Made by a program: the position numbers and the translations under genes. The notes beneath the pieces are model-generated. The model saw only the letters and a program-made list of their open reading frames with translations, searched no databases and had not been told where the DNA came from. From Euglena gracilis (lineage: Eukaryota > Euglenida > Euglenophyceae > Euglenales), in the NCBI GenBank assembly GCA_039621445.1, contig CP154954.1, forward strand, positions 34,891,703 through 34,955,702: a DNA stretch of 64,000 nt, read 5' to 3'. Below are positions 1-10,683 of the stretch, piece by piece (the first letter of the stretch is position 1; the number at the start of each line of letters is the position of its first letter).

Positions 1-1
1 A

Positions 2-491
2 GTTTTGGATCGTATTCATGACAACAAGGAGGAGAGTGGTTTTAGTCCTTACGACAGTTTGTTCGGAAGGGATAGACCCATTGGGGGGATACCCTATGAA
101 CCAACAAAGGAGTGTGAGGACGCTCAAAGAGCCGAATGAGGGAGATGGATGAGAAAGTTGCAAAAGTTCTCAACCACACACATTGGGTTCAGGCGAGTTG
201 GTCAACCAAGGGAGGAGGGAGTTGGTACCCTTAAAATTAGGAACCCAAGTGTGGTATAGCAGACCCGAAGGATCCGGCGAAAAATTGGATTCCAGATGGA
301 TTGGACCTGGGATTATCAAAGCCCGGGAGCGGGAGAGGAGTTACCTTATTGAAAATAAGCCCGGGGTGGAAATTAAGACTCACCGTAGTTTCCTTAAGGA
401 GTACAAAGAACCTGAAGTTTTTGGTGAGGGGGTTCCTTTGTTCTTTTTCAAAAGAACCGAAAAAGAGGAAGAAGCAATGCCTGCTGAGTGA
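2..491 (+). pseudogene. Integrase C-terminal part, frameshifted (element A)
   Basis: The first frame reads through GFSPYDSLFGRDRPIGG, the conserved integrase segment after the catalytic core (SPYxxxFGRxRP). The coding frame then changes at about 130-180: a helical MREMDEKVAKVLN-like segment is in another frame. It continues from 183 with the integrase C-terminal SH3-like barrel, seen as LGTQVWYSRPEGSGEKLDSR, then WIGPGIIKARERERSYLIE and THRSFLKEY. The catalytic D,D,E residues lie upstream of the window. A TGA at 489-491 separates this part from the chromodomain in the same frame, probably replacing a Trp codon. At least two frameshifts and one stop make it a pseudogene. Confidence 0.85.
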
Positions 492-701
492 GAGGTGGAA
501 AAAATTATCAATCATTGCAAGAGGGGGGGAACCTGGGAGTTCCTCACAAAATGGGTTGGATATAATGATGGGGAGGAAACTTGGGAGCCGGTGGGAAATT
601 TTATATACCGGTTTAGTGAGGAGTTGGTAAGGTATTGCTCGAAGAAAAATCTAGGGGTCGATTTGATGTCGGAATTAAAAAAATCTTTGAAACCCTGGTG
701 A
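492..701 (+). pseudogene. Chromodomain of element A
   Basis: Directly after the TGA the same frame encodes EVEKIINHCKRGGTWEFL, then TKWVGYNDGEETWEPVGNF. This has the chromodomain pattern (VExIL..., xFLxKWxGY, xTWEPxxNF). A C-terminal helix RFSEELVRYCSKKNLGVDLM follows. Chromodomains at the end of integrase steer chromodomain gypsy elements to heterochromatin with methylated histones, in line with insertion at a satellite array. The ~68 residues fit the family length. It is listed as a pseudogene because the stop at 489-491 cuts it off from integrase. Confidence 0.9.
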
Positions 702-2252
702 GCCAAAAGTTGAAGGCTCGGTTCATTTTGCTTTTTTTGGATGGGGGAGCCCAAATGTTTGAGGCTCTTGTTTTGAATCGGGCCAAGTGCTGTTTCGGCG
801 AGTTATATGTGTGCTATATATGCATTGCTTGTGCATCGCATGTTTTGTTTTTGAATACACGATTCTCATGTGTTTTGATTTCTCGAGCATATGATGAATT
901 CTCTCTCTTTCTCTCTCTCTCTCTTTCCCTGCATATTTTGTGCTTGCTCTTCTCTTTCGCTTTGCTCTCACAGGTTTTGAGGACTTGGAGGCTCCAAGCA
1001 CACCCAAGGGAGCCCCAAGGGAAAAGTGCGAGCACACCACCGCAAGGAGGCGACGCAAGCAAGGAGGCGAGGCAAGGAGCGAGGAGACGAAGCAAGGAGC
1101 GAGGAGACGAGGCAAGGAGCGAGGAGACGAGGAGATGTTACACAACCAACCGAATGCACCACAACCCAATTTGTCCATAGCCCAGCCCCGTTGGGGCTTT
1201 CCTCTTTATAAACGGCCCCATCACACGCTACCCGAGCCCCGAGCCCCGCTGCCCATATTCCTCACACAAACCTCACCACTCCTTGCCATACCGTGAATGG
1301 AAAGGATGACCGCAGGATTTGGATTTTTTTTCAATGTCGAGCCATAGCCCCTGTAGGAGAGCGGCCCAAGGTGTATGGAGTTTCGATGATTTATTTGGAT
1401 ACCGAGTCATTGGTGAATGTTGCGGGGGGGAAGAAGCCTCGCCTTCTCCGTGGGAGCTGGGGGGGGCTGAATTTTCTCCGATGTTTGGGTGAGCTCCCTA
1501 CAAAAGTGTTTTGATCGAGGGGGGGGGCGCCCATTCCCATTCCCATGTCCAAAGGATGGTGTTATGGAGACCGCCTAATTTTTCAGTTGATGTATGATAC
1601 ACCGCGCGACGACCCTGTGAATTGTTATTTTTTTGAATTTCACCGGATGTCATTCATGAAGGGTTGGTTGCGTTTCGGATGTCCGCAAGGAGTGGGTCAT
1701 GCAAGAGAACGCCTGACAATCCAAGAACCCGATTTTTTTGGTATGCCATGAGAAAGGGAGACACAAGCGCCCGGGGGGGGTGCTGTCCGAACTCTCCCCA
1801 AAGCGGTCAAACCGAACGTTCGGGGGGGATTCTCCCTCCAAAATTATCCCTCCGGGTGCAAAAGGTCAGAACGCTCCCCACGATAGGTTTTCGATGGGGG
1901 GGGGGCTAGCCAAGTTTTTGTTTAATTTTCAATGGATTTCACAGAGTTCGTGGCAATTTTTTCTGTTGGCAGCTTTTTTTATTCCCCCAACCTGTGGGGG
2001 GGGGCATGTATTTTCGGATTTTTTTTGGGAGGGGACGTTTTCGCACATTTCTGTGCAGCCGCTAAGTGGTGCCGTGTACCTTGTTTTTGTGGCAAGGGTA
2101 CACAAGCGAGGGGCATAGGCATTCCCTTTCATTCCCTTTATCAAAACATTAGTGAAGGATTCTCGATTTCTTTCGGGTTTCGTTCTGATTTTTGGATTTC
2201 TTCAATTTTTTTTGTTCAATTTTCATTTTTTTGGGGGTCCGACTAATGTCGC
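702..2252 (+). other. Non-coding 3' tail of element A
   Basis: This stretch lies between the chromodomain stop and the polypurine tract. I recognise no protein in it. It contains a CT microsatellite (901-928), three near-perfect 20-bp direct repeats (GCAAGGAGCGAGGAGACGA plus one variable base, 1071-1130), a TATA-like CTTTATAAAC at about 1203-1212, and many G runs. ORFs in it have no recognisable domain or biased composition and look accidental. Confidence 0.55.
1071..1130. repeat. 20-bp minisatellite, three copies
   Basis: Three consecutive 20-bp units differ only at their first base (GG, AG, GG before CAAGGAGCG). A more degenerate copy precedes them at 1051-1070. The repeat is purely purine-rich on this strand. 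Confidence 0.85.
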
Positions 2253-2263
2253 AAGAGAGGGGG
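2253..2263 (+). promoter_or_regulatory. Polypurine tract of element A
   Basis: AAGAGAGGGGG ends exactly one base before the TG that opens the 3' LTR. A purine run at this position is where plus-strand DNA synthesis of an LTR retroelement is primed. It also shows that LTR copy 1 at 2264 is a true 3' LTR and not a solo LTR, because the three other copies are preceded by satellite sequence instead. Confidence 0.8.
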
Positions 2264-2916
2264 TGTCGACTGTCGGGGGCGTCCGACAGTCAAAAATGGT
2301 AGGGCGGAGGCTTTTGAAAACACGGAATTTTCATTCCGCACAGAAGGCGCATTCAATAGGAAAAGCCTAATTTGAGGTTCTAATTTAACACAATTTGCTC
2401 CCGCAGACCTTTGTGGGTTTTTTGTGATTGATATCAATCAACAATTGAATTGGAGAATTGAATTCAAGGCAAGTTGCATTGTTTGGAAGAATTGTCAATT
2501 TCAGGTCCCTCTTCCCACTTTCACGGTGTGTGCGTGTTTCTGTTGTCTTTTACCACCATCCATTGCACCAAAACACCCACACTGACCATTTCCAGTGTTT
2601 TTGCAAACTTAAGAAAGGGTTGGTGAAATGGATTTGTGGGGACTGAAATTTGGACTACATTTTTAAAGGAAGAGAATTTTGACTTTGTGCAAGTTTTCAG
2701 GGGAAAAGCAAATTTGATCCTACGCACACGCCTCTGGTCGGGGGGTACACCAGTTGGCGAAACGGGGGGTGGCCTGAGCCGTCCACCAGCCAGAAAAACA
2801 CTGGCCCCGGGACAGGGAACAACAGCCCCAAGGGTGGGTGTCAGGGACGAGGCAGCCGGCCGGGGGGGCTGGGGTATCGGGTCCGACACTCGCAGGGGGG
2901 GCGCCGGGTGTGAACA
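2264..2916 (+). repeat. 3' LTR of element A (653 bp)
   Basis: Begins TGTCGACTGTCGG and ends GTGTGAACA, so it obeys the TG...CA rule with TGT/ACA tips. Next to its start is a perfect 9-bp inverted repeat (GACTGTCGG / CCGACAGTC, spacer of six). The downstream flank is TTGG followed by satellite. The same 653-bp unit recurs three times as solo LTRs. It differs from them at a few sites, such as CGCACAGAAGG here against CGCGCAGAACG in copies 2-4. Confidence 0.85.
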
Positions 2917-3772
2917 TTGGGCCTTACTCCGAGTAACCGAATGGGTGTTCCAGGAGGCCTCCAACGTCGGGGGACCCGTTGGTTTCGTGATTGTCGTGGT
3001 TTAATGGTAAGAAAAACATGCAGCGGGAATGTTGGTTGCAAGAAATGAGCACATTTAGATGGGTGCATTCGACCATTCCGGGGGACATTTACCAGGTCAG
3101 CCCAGGTTACCACGTAAAAATGGACCAAATTGGGCCTTACTCCGAGTAACCGAAGGGGTGTTTCAGGAGGCCTGCAAAGTCAAGGGACCCGTTGGTTTCA
3201 TGATTTTCGTGGTTTAATGGTAAGAAAAACATGCAGCGGAATGTTGGTTGCAAGAAATGAGCACATTTAGATGGGTGCATTCGACCATTCCGGGGGACAT
3301 TTACCAGGTCAGCCCAGGTTACCATGTAAAAATGGACCAAATTGGGCCTTACTCCGAGTAACCGAATGGGTGTTACAGGAGGCCTCCAAAGTCAGGGGAC
3401 CCGTTGGTTTCATGATTGTCGTGGTTTAATGGTAAGAAAAGCATGCAGCGGGAATGTTGGTTGCAAGAAATGAGCACATTTCGATGGGTGCATTCGACCA
3501 TTCCGGGGGACATTTACCAGGTCAGCCCAGGTTACCATGTAAAAATGGACCAAATTGGGCCTTACTCCGAGTAACCGAATGGGTTTTACAGGAGGCCTCC
3601 AAAGTCAGGGGACCCGTTGGTTTCATGATTGTCGTGGTTTAATGGTAAGAAAAACATGCAGCGGGAATGTTGGTTGCAAGAAATGAGCACATTTAGATGG
3701 GTGCATTCGACCATTCCGGGAGAACATTTACCAGGTCAGCCCAGGTTACCATGTAAAAATGGACCAAGTTGG

Positions 3773-4425
3773 TGTCGACTGTCGGGGGCGTCCGACAGTC
3801 AAAAATGGTAGGGCGGAAGCTTTTGAAAACACGGAATTTTCATTCCGCGCAGAACGCGCATTCAATAGGAAAAGCCTAATTTGAGGTTCTAATTTAACAC
3901 AATTTGCTTCCGCAGACCTTTGTGGGTTTTTTGTGATTGGCATCAATCAACAATTGAATTGGAGAATTGAATTCAAGGCAAGTTGCATTGTTTGGAAGAA
4001 TTGTCAATTTCAGGTCCCTCTTCCCACTTTCACGGTGTGTGCGTGTTTCTGTTGTCTTTTACCACCATCCATTGCACCAAAACACCCACCCTGACCATTT
4101 CCAGTGTTTTTGCAAACATAAGAAAGGGTTGGTGAAATGGATTTGTGGGGACTGAAATTTGGACTACATTTTTAAAGGAAGAGAATTTTGACTTTGTGCA
4201 AGTTTTCAGGGGAAAAGCAAATTTGATCCTACGCACACGCCTCTGGTCGGGGGGTACACCAGTTGGCGAAACGGGGGGTGGCCTGAGCCGTCCACCAGCC
4301 AGAAAAACACTGGCCCCGGGACAGGGAACAACAGCCCCAAGGGTGGGTGTCAGGGACGAGGCAGCCGGCCGGGGGGGCTGGGGTATCGGGTCCGACACTC
4401 GCAGGGGGGGCGCCGGGTGTGAACA
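3773..4425 (+). repeat. Solo LTR of the element A family, copy 2
   Basis: Same 653-bp TG...CA unit, with satellite on both sides. TTGG lies at 3769-3772 and again at 4426-4429 and matches the uninterrupted satellite, so it is a target-site duplication. No internal element sequence is present, as expected after LTR-LTR recombination. Confidence 0.85.
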
Positions 4426-5281
4426 TTGGGCCTTACTCCGAGTAACCGAATGGGTGTTCCAGGAGGCCTCCAACGTCGGGGGACCCGTTGGTTTCGTGAT
4501 TGTCGTGGTTTAATGGTAAGAAAAACATGCAGCGGGAATGTTGGTTGCAAGAAATGAGCACATTTAGATGGGTGCATTCGACCATTCCGGGGGACATTTA
4601 CCAGGTCAGCCCAGGTTACCACGTAAAAATGGACCAAATTGGGCCTTACTCCGAGTAACCGAAGGGGTGTTTCAGGAGGCCTGCAAAGTCAAGGGACCCG
4701 TTGGTTTCATGATTTTCGTGGTTTAATGGTAAGAAAAACATGCAGCGGAATGTTGGTTGCAAGAAATGAGCACATTTAGATGGGTGCATTCGACCATTCC
4801 GGGGGACATTTACCAGGTCAGCCCAGGTTACCATGTAAAAATGGACCAAATTGGGCCTTACTCCGAGTAACCGAATGGGTGTTACAGGAGGCCTCCAAAG
4901 TCAGGGGACCCGTTGGTTTCATGATTGTCGTGGTTTAATGGTAAGAAAAACATGCAGCGGGAATGTTGGTTGCAAGAAATGAGCACATTTCGATGGGTGC
5001 ATTCGACCATTCCGGGGGACATTTACCAGGTCAGCCCAGGTTACCATGTAAAAATGGACCAAATTGGGCCTTACTCCGAGTAACCGAATGGGTTTTACAG
5101 GAGGCCTCCAAAGTCAGGGGACCCGTTGGTTTCATGATTGTCGTGGTTTAATGGTAAGAAAAACATGCAGCGGGAATGTTGGTTGCAAGAAATGAGCACA
5201 TTTAGATGGGTGCATTCGACCATTCCGGGAGAACATTTACCAGGTCAGCCCAGGTTACCATGTAAAAATGGACCAAATTGG

Positions 5282-5934
5282 TGTCGACTGTCGGGGGCGT
5301 CCGACAGTCAAAAATGGTAGGGCGGAAGCTTTTGAAAACACGGAATTTTCATTCCGCGCAGAACGCGCATTCAATAGGAAAAGCCTAATTTGAGGTTCTA
5401 ATTTAACACAATTTGCTTCCGCAGACCTTTGTGGGTTTTTTGTGATTGGCATCAATCAACAATTGAATTGGAGAATTGAATTCAAGGCAAGTTGCATTGT
5501 TTGGAAGAATTGTCAATTTCAGGTCCCTCTTCCCACTTTCACGGTGTGTGCGTGTTTCTGTTGTCTTTTACCACCATCCATTGCACCAAAACACCCACAC
5601 TGACCATTTCCAGTGTTTTTGCAAACTTAAGAAAGGGTTGGTGAAATGGATTTGTGGGGACTGAAATTTGGACTACATTTTTAAAGGAAGAGAATTTTGA
5701 CTTTGTGCAAGTTTTCAGGGGAAAAGCAAATTTGATCCTACGCACACTCGTCTGGGGTGGGGGTACACCAGTTGGCGAAACGGGGGGTGGCCTGAGCCGT
5801 CCACCAGCCAGAAAAACACTGGCCCCGGGACAGGGAACAACAGCCCCAAGGGTGGGTGTCAGGGACGAGGCAGCCGGCCGGGGGGGCTGGGGTATCGGGT
5901 CCGACACTCGCAGGGGGGGCGCCGGGTGTGAACA
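5282..5934 (+). repeat. Solo LTR of the element A family, copy 3
   Basis: Starts exactly 1509 bp after copy 2 and is nearly identical to it. TTGG duplications lie at 5278-5281 and 5935-5938. It has a local variant (ACTCGTCTGGGGTGG) near 5745-5760 that copies 1 and 2 lack. Confidence 0.85.
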
Positions 5935-6790
5935 TTGGGCCTTACTCCGAGTAACCGAATGGGTGTTCCAGGAGGCCTCCAACGTCGGGGGACCCGTTGG
6001 TTTCGTGATTGTCGTGGTTTAATGGTAAGAAAAACATGCAGCGGGAATGTTGGTTGCAAGAAATGAGCACATTTAGATGGGTGCATTCGACCATTCCGGG
6101 GGACATTTACCAGGTCAGCCCAGGTTACCACGTAAAAATGGACCAAATTGGGCCTTACTCCGAGTAACCGAAGGGGTGTTTCAGGAGGCCTGCAAAGTCA
6201 AGGGACCCGTTGGTTTCATGATTTTCGTGGTTTAATGGTAAGAAAAACATGCAGCGGAATGTTGGTTGCAAGAAATGAGCACATTTAGATGGGTGCATTC
6301 GACCATTCCGGGGGACATTTACCAGGTCAGCCCAGGTTACCATGTAAAAATGGACCAAATTGGGCCTTACTCCGAGTAACCGAATGGGTGTTACAGGAGG
6401 CCTCCAAAGTCAGGGGACCCGTTGGTTTCATGATTGTCGTGGTTTAATGGTAAGAAAAACATGCAGCGGGAATGTTGGTTGCAAGAAATGAGCACATTTC
6501 GATGGGTGCATTCGACCATTCCGGGGGACATTTACCAGGTCAGCCCAGGTTACCATGTAAAAATGGACCAAATTGGGCCTTACTCCGAGTAACCGAATGG
6601 GTTTTACAGGAGGCCTCCAAAGTCAGGGGACCCGTTGGTTTCATGATTGTCGTGGTTTAATGGTAAGAAAAACATGCAGCGGGAATGTTGGTTGCAAGAA
6701 ATGAGCACATTTAGATGGGTGCATTCGACCATTCCGGGAGAACATTTACCAGGTCAGCCCAGGTTACCATGTAAAAATGGACCAAATTGG

Positions 6791-7443
6791 TGTCGACTGT
6801 CGGGGGCGTCCGACAGTCAAAAATGGTAGGGCGGAAGCTTTTGAAAACACGGAATTTTCATTCCGCGCAGAACGCGCATTCAATAGGAAAAGCCTAATTT
6901 GAGGTTCTAATTTAACACAATTTGCTTCCGCAGACCTTTGTGGGTTTTTTGTGATTGGCATCAATCAACAATTGAATTGGAGAATTGAATTCAAGGCAAG
7001 TTGCATTGTTTGGAAGAATTGTCAATTTCAGGTCCCTCTTCCCACTTTCACGGTGTGTGCGTGTTTCTGTTGTCTTTTACCACCATCCATTGCACCAAAA
7101 CACCCACCCTGACCATTTCCAGTGTTTTTGCATACTTAAGAAAGGGTGGGTGAAATGGCTTCGTGGGGACTGAAATTTGGGACTACATTTTTAAAGGAAG
7201 AGAATTTTGACTTTGTGCAAGTTTTCAGGGGAAAAGCAAATTCGATCCTACGCGCTCCCCTCTGGTTCGGGGGTACACCAGTGGGCGAAACGGGGGGTGG
7301 CCTGAGCCCTCCACCACCCAGAAAAACACTGGCCCCGGGCCAGGGAACGGCAGCCCCAAGGGTGGGTGTCAGGGACGAGGCAGCCGGCCGGGGGGCTGGG
7401 GTATCGGGTCCGACACTCGCAAGGGGGGAGCCGGGTGTGAACA
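6791..7443 (+). repeat. Solo LTR of the element A family, copy 4, 3' half diverged
   Basis: Starts 1509 bp after copy 3 and has the same 653-bp length. The first ~340 bp match copies 2-3 closely. From about 7130 many differences appear (for example CGCGCTCCCCTCTGGTTCGG where the others read CGCACACGCCTCTGGTCGG). This marks the edge of recent homogenisation of the higher-order repeat. TTGG duplications lie at 6787-6790 and 7444-7447. Confidence 0.85.
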
Positions 7444-8721
7444 TTGGGCCTTACTCCGAGTAACCGAATGGGTGTTCCAGGACGCCTCCAAAGTCAGGGG
7501 ACCCGTTGGTTTCATGATTGTCGTGGTTTAATGGTAAGAAAAACATGCAGCGGGAATGTTGGTTGCAAGAAATGAGCACATTTAGATGGGTGCTTTCGAC
7601 CATTCCGGGAGGTTTACCAGGTCAGCCCAGGTTACCCTGTAAAAATGGACCAAATTGGGCCTTACTCCGAGTAACCGAATGGGTGTTCCAGGAGGCCTCC
7701 AAAGTCAGGGCACCCGTTGGTTTCATGACTGTCGTGGTTTAATTGTAAGAAAAACATGCAGCGGGAATGTTGTTTGCAAGAATGAGCACATTCAGATGAG
7801 TGCATTCCACCATTCCGGGGGACACTTACCAGGTCAGCCCAGGTTACCATGTAAAAAAGGACCCAATTGGGCCTAGCTCCGAGTAACCGAATGGGTGTTC
7901 CAGGAGGCCTTTGAAGTCAGGGGACCCGTTGGTTTCAGGATTGTCGAGGTTAAATTGTAAGCAAAATATGCAGCGGGAATGTTGGTTGCAAGAAATGAGC
8001 ACATTTAGATGGGTGCATTCGACAATTCCGGGGGACATTTACCAGGTCAGCCCAGGTTACCATGTAAAAATGGACCCAATTGAGCCTAACTCCGAGTAAC
8101 CGAATGGGTGTTCCAGGAGGCCTTCAGAGTCAGGGGACCCGTTGGTTTCAGGATTGTCGTGGTTTAATGGTAAGAAAAACATGCAGCGGGAGTGTTGGTT
8201 GCAAGGCACGAGCACATTTAGATGGGTACATTCGACCATTCCGGGGGACATTTACCAGGTCAGCCCAGGTTACCCTGTAAAAATGGACCAAAATGGGCCT
8301 TATTCCGAGTAACCGAATGGGTGTTCCAGAAGGCCTCCAACGTCGGGGGACCCGTTGGTTTCATGATTGTCGTGGTTTAATTGTAAAAAAAACATGCAGC
8401 GGGAATGTTGGTTGCAAGACACGAGCACATTTAGATGGGTGCATTCGACCATTCCGGGGGACATTTACCAGGTCAGCCCAGGTTACCATGTAAAATGGAC
8501 CAAAATGGGCCTTACTCCGGGTAACCGAATGGGTGTTCCAGGAGGCCTCCAAAGTCAGGGGACCCGTTGGTTTCATGATTGTCGTGGTTTAATGGTAAGA
8601 AAAACATGCAGCGGGAATGTTGGTTGCAAGAAATGAGCACATTTAGATGGGTGCATTCGAAAATTCCAGGGGACATTTACAGGTCAGCCCCGGTTACCAT
8701 GTAAAAATGGACCAAGTGACC

Positions 8722-9405
8722 TGTGCGCGGTCCGAGGGTTCCCGCCCCAAGGAGGGGTCCCAAGGGGGCCAAAAGGGGCCACGAAGGGCCGCGAGGTGGC
8801 TCCAAGGCCCCCAAGGGCCTTTTGAGGCCCCACTGGCCCCCAAGGCGGCCCCACAGCCCATTGTGAGCAAGCCAAGGGAAGGTAAAGGAGGCGGCAGTTT
8901 GAGGGGGCCAACAGGCAACCCCCAAGGGGATGCGCAAGCCCTACAGGGCTTTGCACAAGCATGCGCACCCCCTTGGTCAGCGCTTGCGATGGCGCAATTC
9001 ATTATGAATTGCGCAGAGTATACCAAGTAGCCCCCCCAGCTGTAGCCCCCCTCCAATTGTACATTTTCTGTTCAAAGGGCTCTGTTTACACTCTGTTCAC
9101 ATACTGCTCTTTGTTTGGCATTCAACTGTGGTTTTGCATTTGGCAATCGACAAACAATCAAACGAGTTCAAGCAAACAAGTCCAAGTCATTGACCAGGTT
9201 ATTCATTCAAGTTCAATTGAGTGGACCCAAAAAGTACGTATTTTTCCAATTCTGCAGCTTCACCTACACCAACACCAACCCCTACCCCACTTTTTCACCA
9301 AGGGAAAAACCCTGTGGGCCCGACGGGCTCAAATCTAAACGATCCTACGCGGGTTGCGCCGCCAGGGGTCCCTTCGCAGGGACCACAGGAGGGGAAACCC
9401 CTACA
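8722..9405 (+). repeat. 5' LTR of element B (684 bp)
   Basis: Starts TGTGCGCGGTCCGAGGG and ends AACCCCTACA, so the tips are TGT/ACA. It aligns along its whole length with 22179-22857. By eye I count about 50 differences plus small gaps, roughly 7%, meaning an old insertion. A TGGCGCAATTCATTATGAATTGCG segment near 8990 contains an inverted repeat (GCGCAATTCAT / ATGAATTGCGC) that is imperfect in the 3' LTR. Confidence 0.92.
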
Positions 9406-9417
9406 TGGTAGCAGAGG
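9406..9417 (+). promoter_or_regulatory. Primer binding site, initiator tRNA-Met type
   Basis: TGGTAGCAGAGG directly follows the CA end of the 5' LTR. It is the complement of the 3' end CCTCTGCTACCA typical of animal-type eukaryotic initiator tRNA-Met, the usual primer for minus-strand synthesis in many LTR retroelements. The exact position at the LTR edge makes chance unlikely. Confidence 0.9.
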
Positions 9418-10680
9418 GGGGTTTGAGCCCTCTGGGCTCACACTATGTGAGCCTGGGGAAGTCCCAGAATACCAGGAGGAGGACGAGGACGACACCCGCC
9501 ACAGCCATGGCAGCCCCAGCCATTACGGCCAGGGCCAGGAGCTCCTGGCCATTGCTGGGCCAGCCCAGCCGGACCCCCAGCAGCAACAATCGTCTGGGTC
9601 GGGCTTGGCACTACCCGGCAGCCTGGGACTGCTATCCGGCATGCCCAGCTTGGTCATGCCAGAGTTTGTGCATGATATGACCAGGCAGCTCATGTGGCAG
9701 TTCGCCATGCGGGGGAAGATCAAAGAAGAAGAACAAGAACCAGAAGAAGAAGACGAAGAAGAATTTGCAAGCCAGACCCAGCCACCTTTACTGGAAGGGG
9801 GGCCCTGGAAGACGAAGAAGAATTTGCAAGTCAGACCCAGCCACTTTTACTGGAAGGGGGGCCCTGGCAAAACCCTGAGAGTGCCGGGCCGGCACATGCG
9901 CCGGTGGGCCATGTCGGGTCTGGGCATTTCCCAGCCGGACCCGACCATTGCTCGTTGGTGCATGCTGGTCCCGGGCATGATGGGCCCCAAGGACATGCCC
10001 CAGACCCAGCCACTCAGTGGCAGCTGCAGGAGCTGCCCCCAGCAGGGGATTTGATGGAGGACGAGGACCAGACATCCCAGGGGGGGGTTGGTGCCAGAAC
10101 AGAGCCCGAAGGGGAGGCACCCCCCTCACCCCCCTCAGAGGCTGTGGGAGGAGGCGGAGGTACACGCCGCTGCCTCAGTGGTTCTGGGGCAGGAGATCCA
10201 GAGGTTGGACGGTTGGGTTGGCGACCTGCAAAGTCGGCTCGCTGAAGCGGGGGCCACCACAGCTGCTTCAGTTAGCCGCCTGGAGCAGTTGGTGTCCCTG
10301 CAGTTTCAGCGGGTCATTGAAAATTTTTAAGGAGTGGTGCAGCAAATGGAAAGAACCCTGGCTGGGCTAGCGTCCCAGCTGGCTGACAATTTTCAAAATC
10401 TGCAGCAGAAGCAGATGGAAATTTTTTTTGGGGGGATGACAGCTTTGAGCGAGCTGGTGACCACACGGCTGGGCGAAAGCCTCGGGACTGTGGCCCTACT
10501 AGCACAGAGGGTCCAGGGGCTCGAGGCCATCGCCAGCCAGGGTCACCAGCCAGCTGAGGGGCAGGGGTTTAACGAGGCGATGACTGGGCGAGTAAAAAAC
10601 ATGGAAGAGCTCCTTGTCACCTCCGTCCGCACCACGGAGGAGGTGATGAGGAGCCAGGAGCTGGCCAGCGGGCGGGGAGG
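9418..10680 (+). pseudogene. Gag N-terminal part of element B (acidic region and coiled coil)
   Basis: Follows the primer site on the plus strand. Segments in order: a DEDD-rich acidic start (EYQEEDEDDTRHSHG), a Gln/Pro/Gly stretch, MPEFVHDMTRQLMWQFAMRG, a Glu-rich run, a Pro/Gly/His linker, and from about 10190 a long coiled coil (QEIQRLDGWVGDLQSRLAE, then VQQMERTLAGLASQLADNFQ and RVKNMEELLVTSVRTTEEVM). A 59-bp tandem duplication at 9750-9867 shifts the frame. A G run near 10080 shifts it back, and a TAA at 10328-10330 interrupts the coiled coil. No convincing start codon is visible. The coding sense breaks off at ~10680 at the inversion edge, and the coiled coil resumes on the minus strand at ~17870. 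Confidence 0.75.
9750..9867 (+). repeat. 59-bp tandem duplication inside gag
   Basis: AAGACGAAGAAGAATTTGCA starts at 9750 and again at 9809. The two copies differ at only a few bases and both end GGGGGGCCCTGG. Because 59 is not a multiple of three, the same peptide (EEEFASQTQP) is read in two different frames, which breaks Gag. Confidence 0.9.
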
Positions 10681-10683
10681 CTG

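Larger units (their letters stand above)
1..2916 (+). mobile_element. 3' portion of a Ty3/gypsy-type LTR retrotransposon (element A)
   Basis: The window opens inside an integrase gene and runs through a chromodomain, a ~1.5-kb non-coding tail, a purine tract and a 653-bp LTR that begins TG and ends CA. Satellite DNA follows directly, so the element had inserted into the satellite array. The order integrase, chromodomain, PPT, LTR is that of a plus-strand chromodomain-bearing Ty3/gypsy element. Its gag, protease, RT and 5' LTR lie outside the window. Several frameshifts and a stop codon show that this copy is dead. Membership in the gypsy superfamily is firm; the finer family is inferred. Confidence 0.85.
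2264..7443 (+). repeat. 1509-bp higher-order repeat: LTR plus four satellite monomers
   Basis: The LTR start recurs at 2264, 3773, 5282 and 6791, spaced exactly 1509 bp. Each period is 653 bp of LTR followed by 856 bp (four ~213-bp monomers). Monomers at the same position in different periods share private variants, such as the CTGCAAAGTCAAGGG form in the second monomer and GGGAGAACATTTACC in the fourth. The unit was therefore copied as a block by unequal exchange, not by repeated LTR insertion. Confidence 0.9.
2917..8721 (+). repeat. ~213-bp satellite array, left part
   Basis: Tandem monomers run from TTGGGCCTTACTCCGAGTAA through GTCGTGGTTTAATGGTAAG, GCATTCGACCATTCC and GGTCAGCCCAGGTTACC. 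Measured spacings are 213, 212 and 213 bp. There are four monomers in each LTR-bearing period and six in 7444-8721, about 18 in total. The array stops at the 5' LTR of element B and resumes beyond its 3' LTR, so both parts were one array. The period is a multiple of three, so ORFs run through monomers by chance. Confidence 0.95.

Noticed and set aside
1200-1215. TATA box (CTTTATAAAC) as a promoter
   Set aside because: It lies between the chromodomain and the 3' LTR of element A, with no gene downstream that it could serve.
2636-3004. 122- and 147-residue ORFs repeated at 1509-bp spacing
   Set aside because: They lie within the LTR and run into satellite. Repetition comes from copying of the block, not from selection on a protein.
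9221-10054. 277-residue ORF as a complete protein
   Set aside because: It starts inside the 5' LTR and crosses the primer site. Only the part after 9418 is Gag, and the frame is shifted by the 59-bp duplication.
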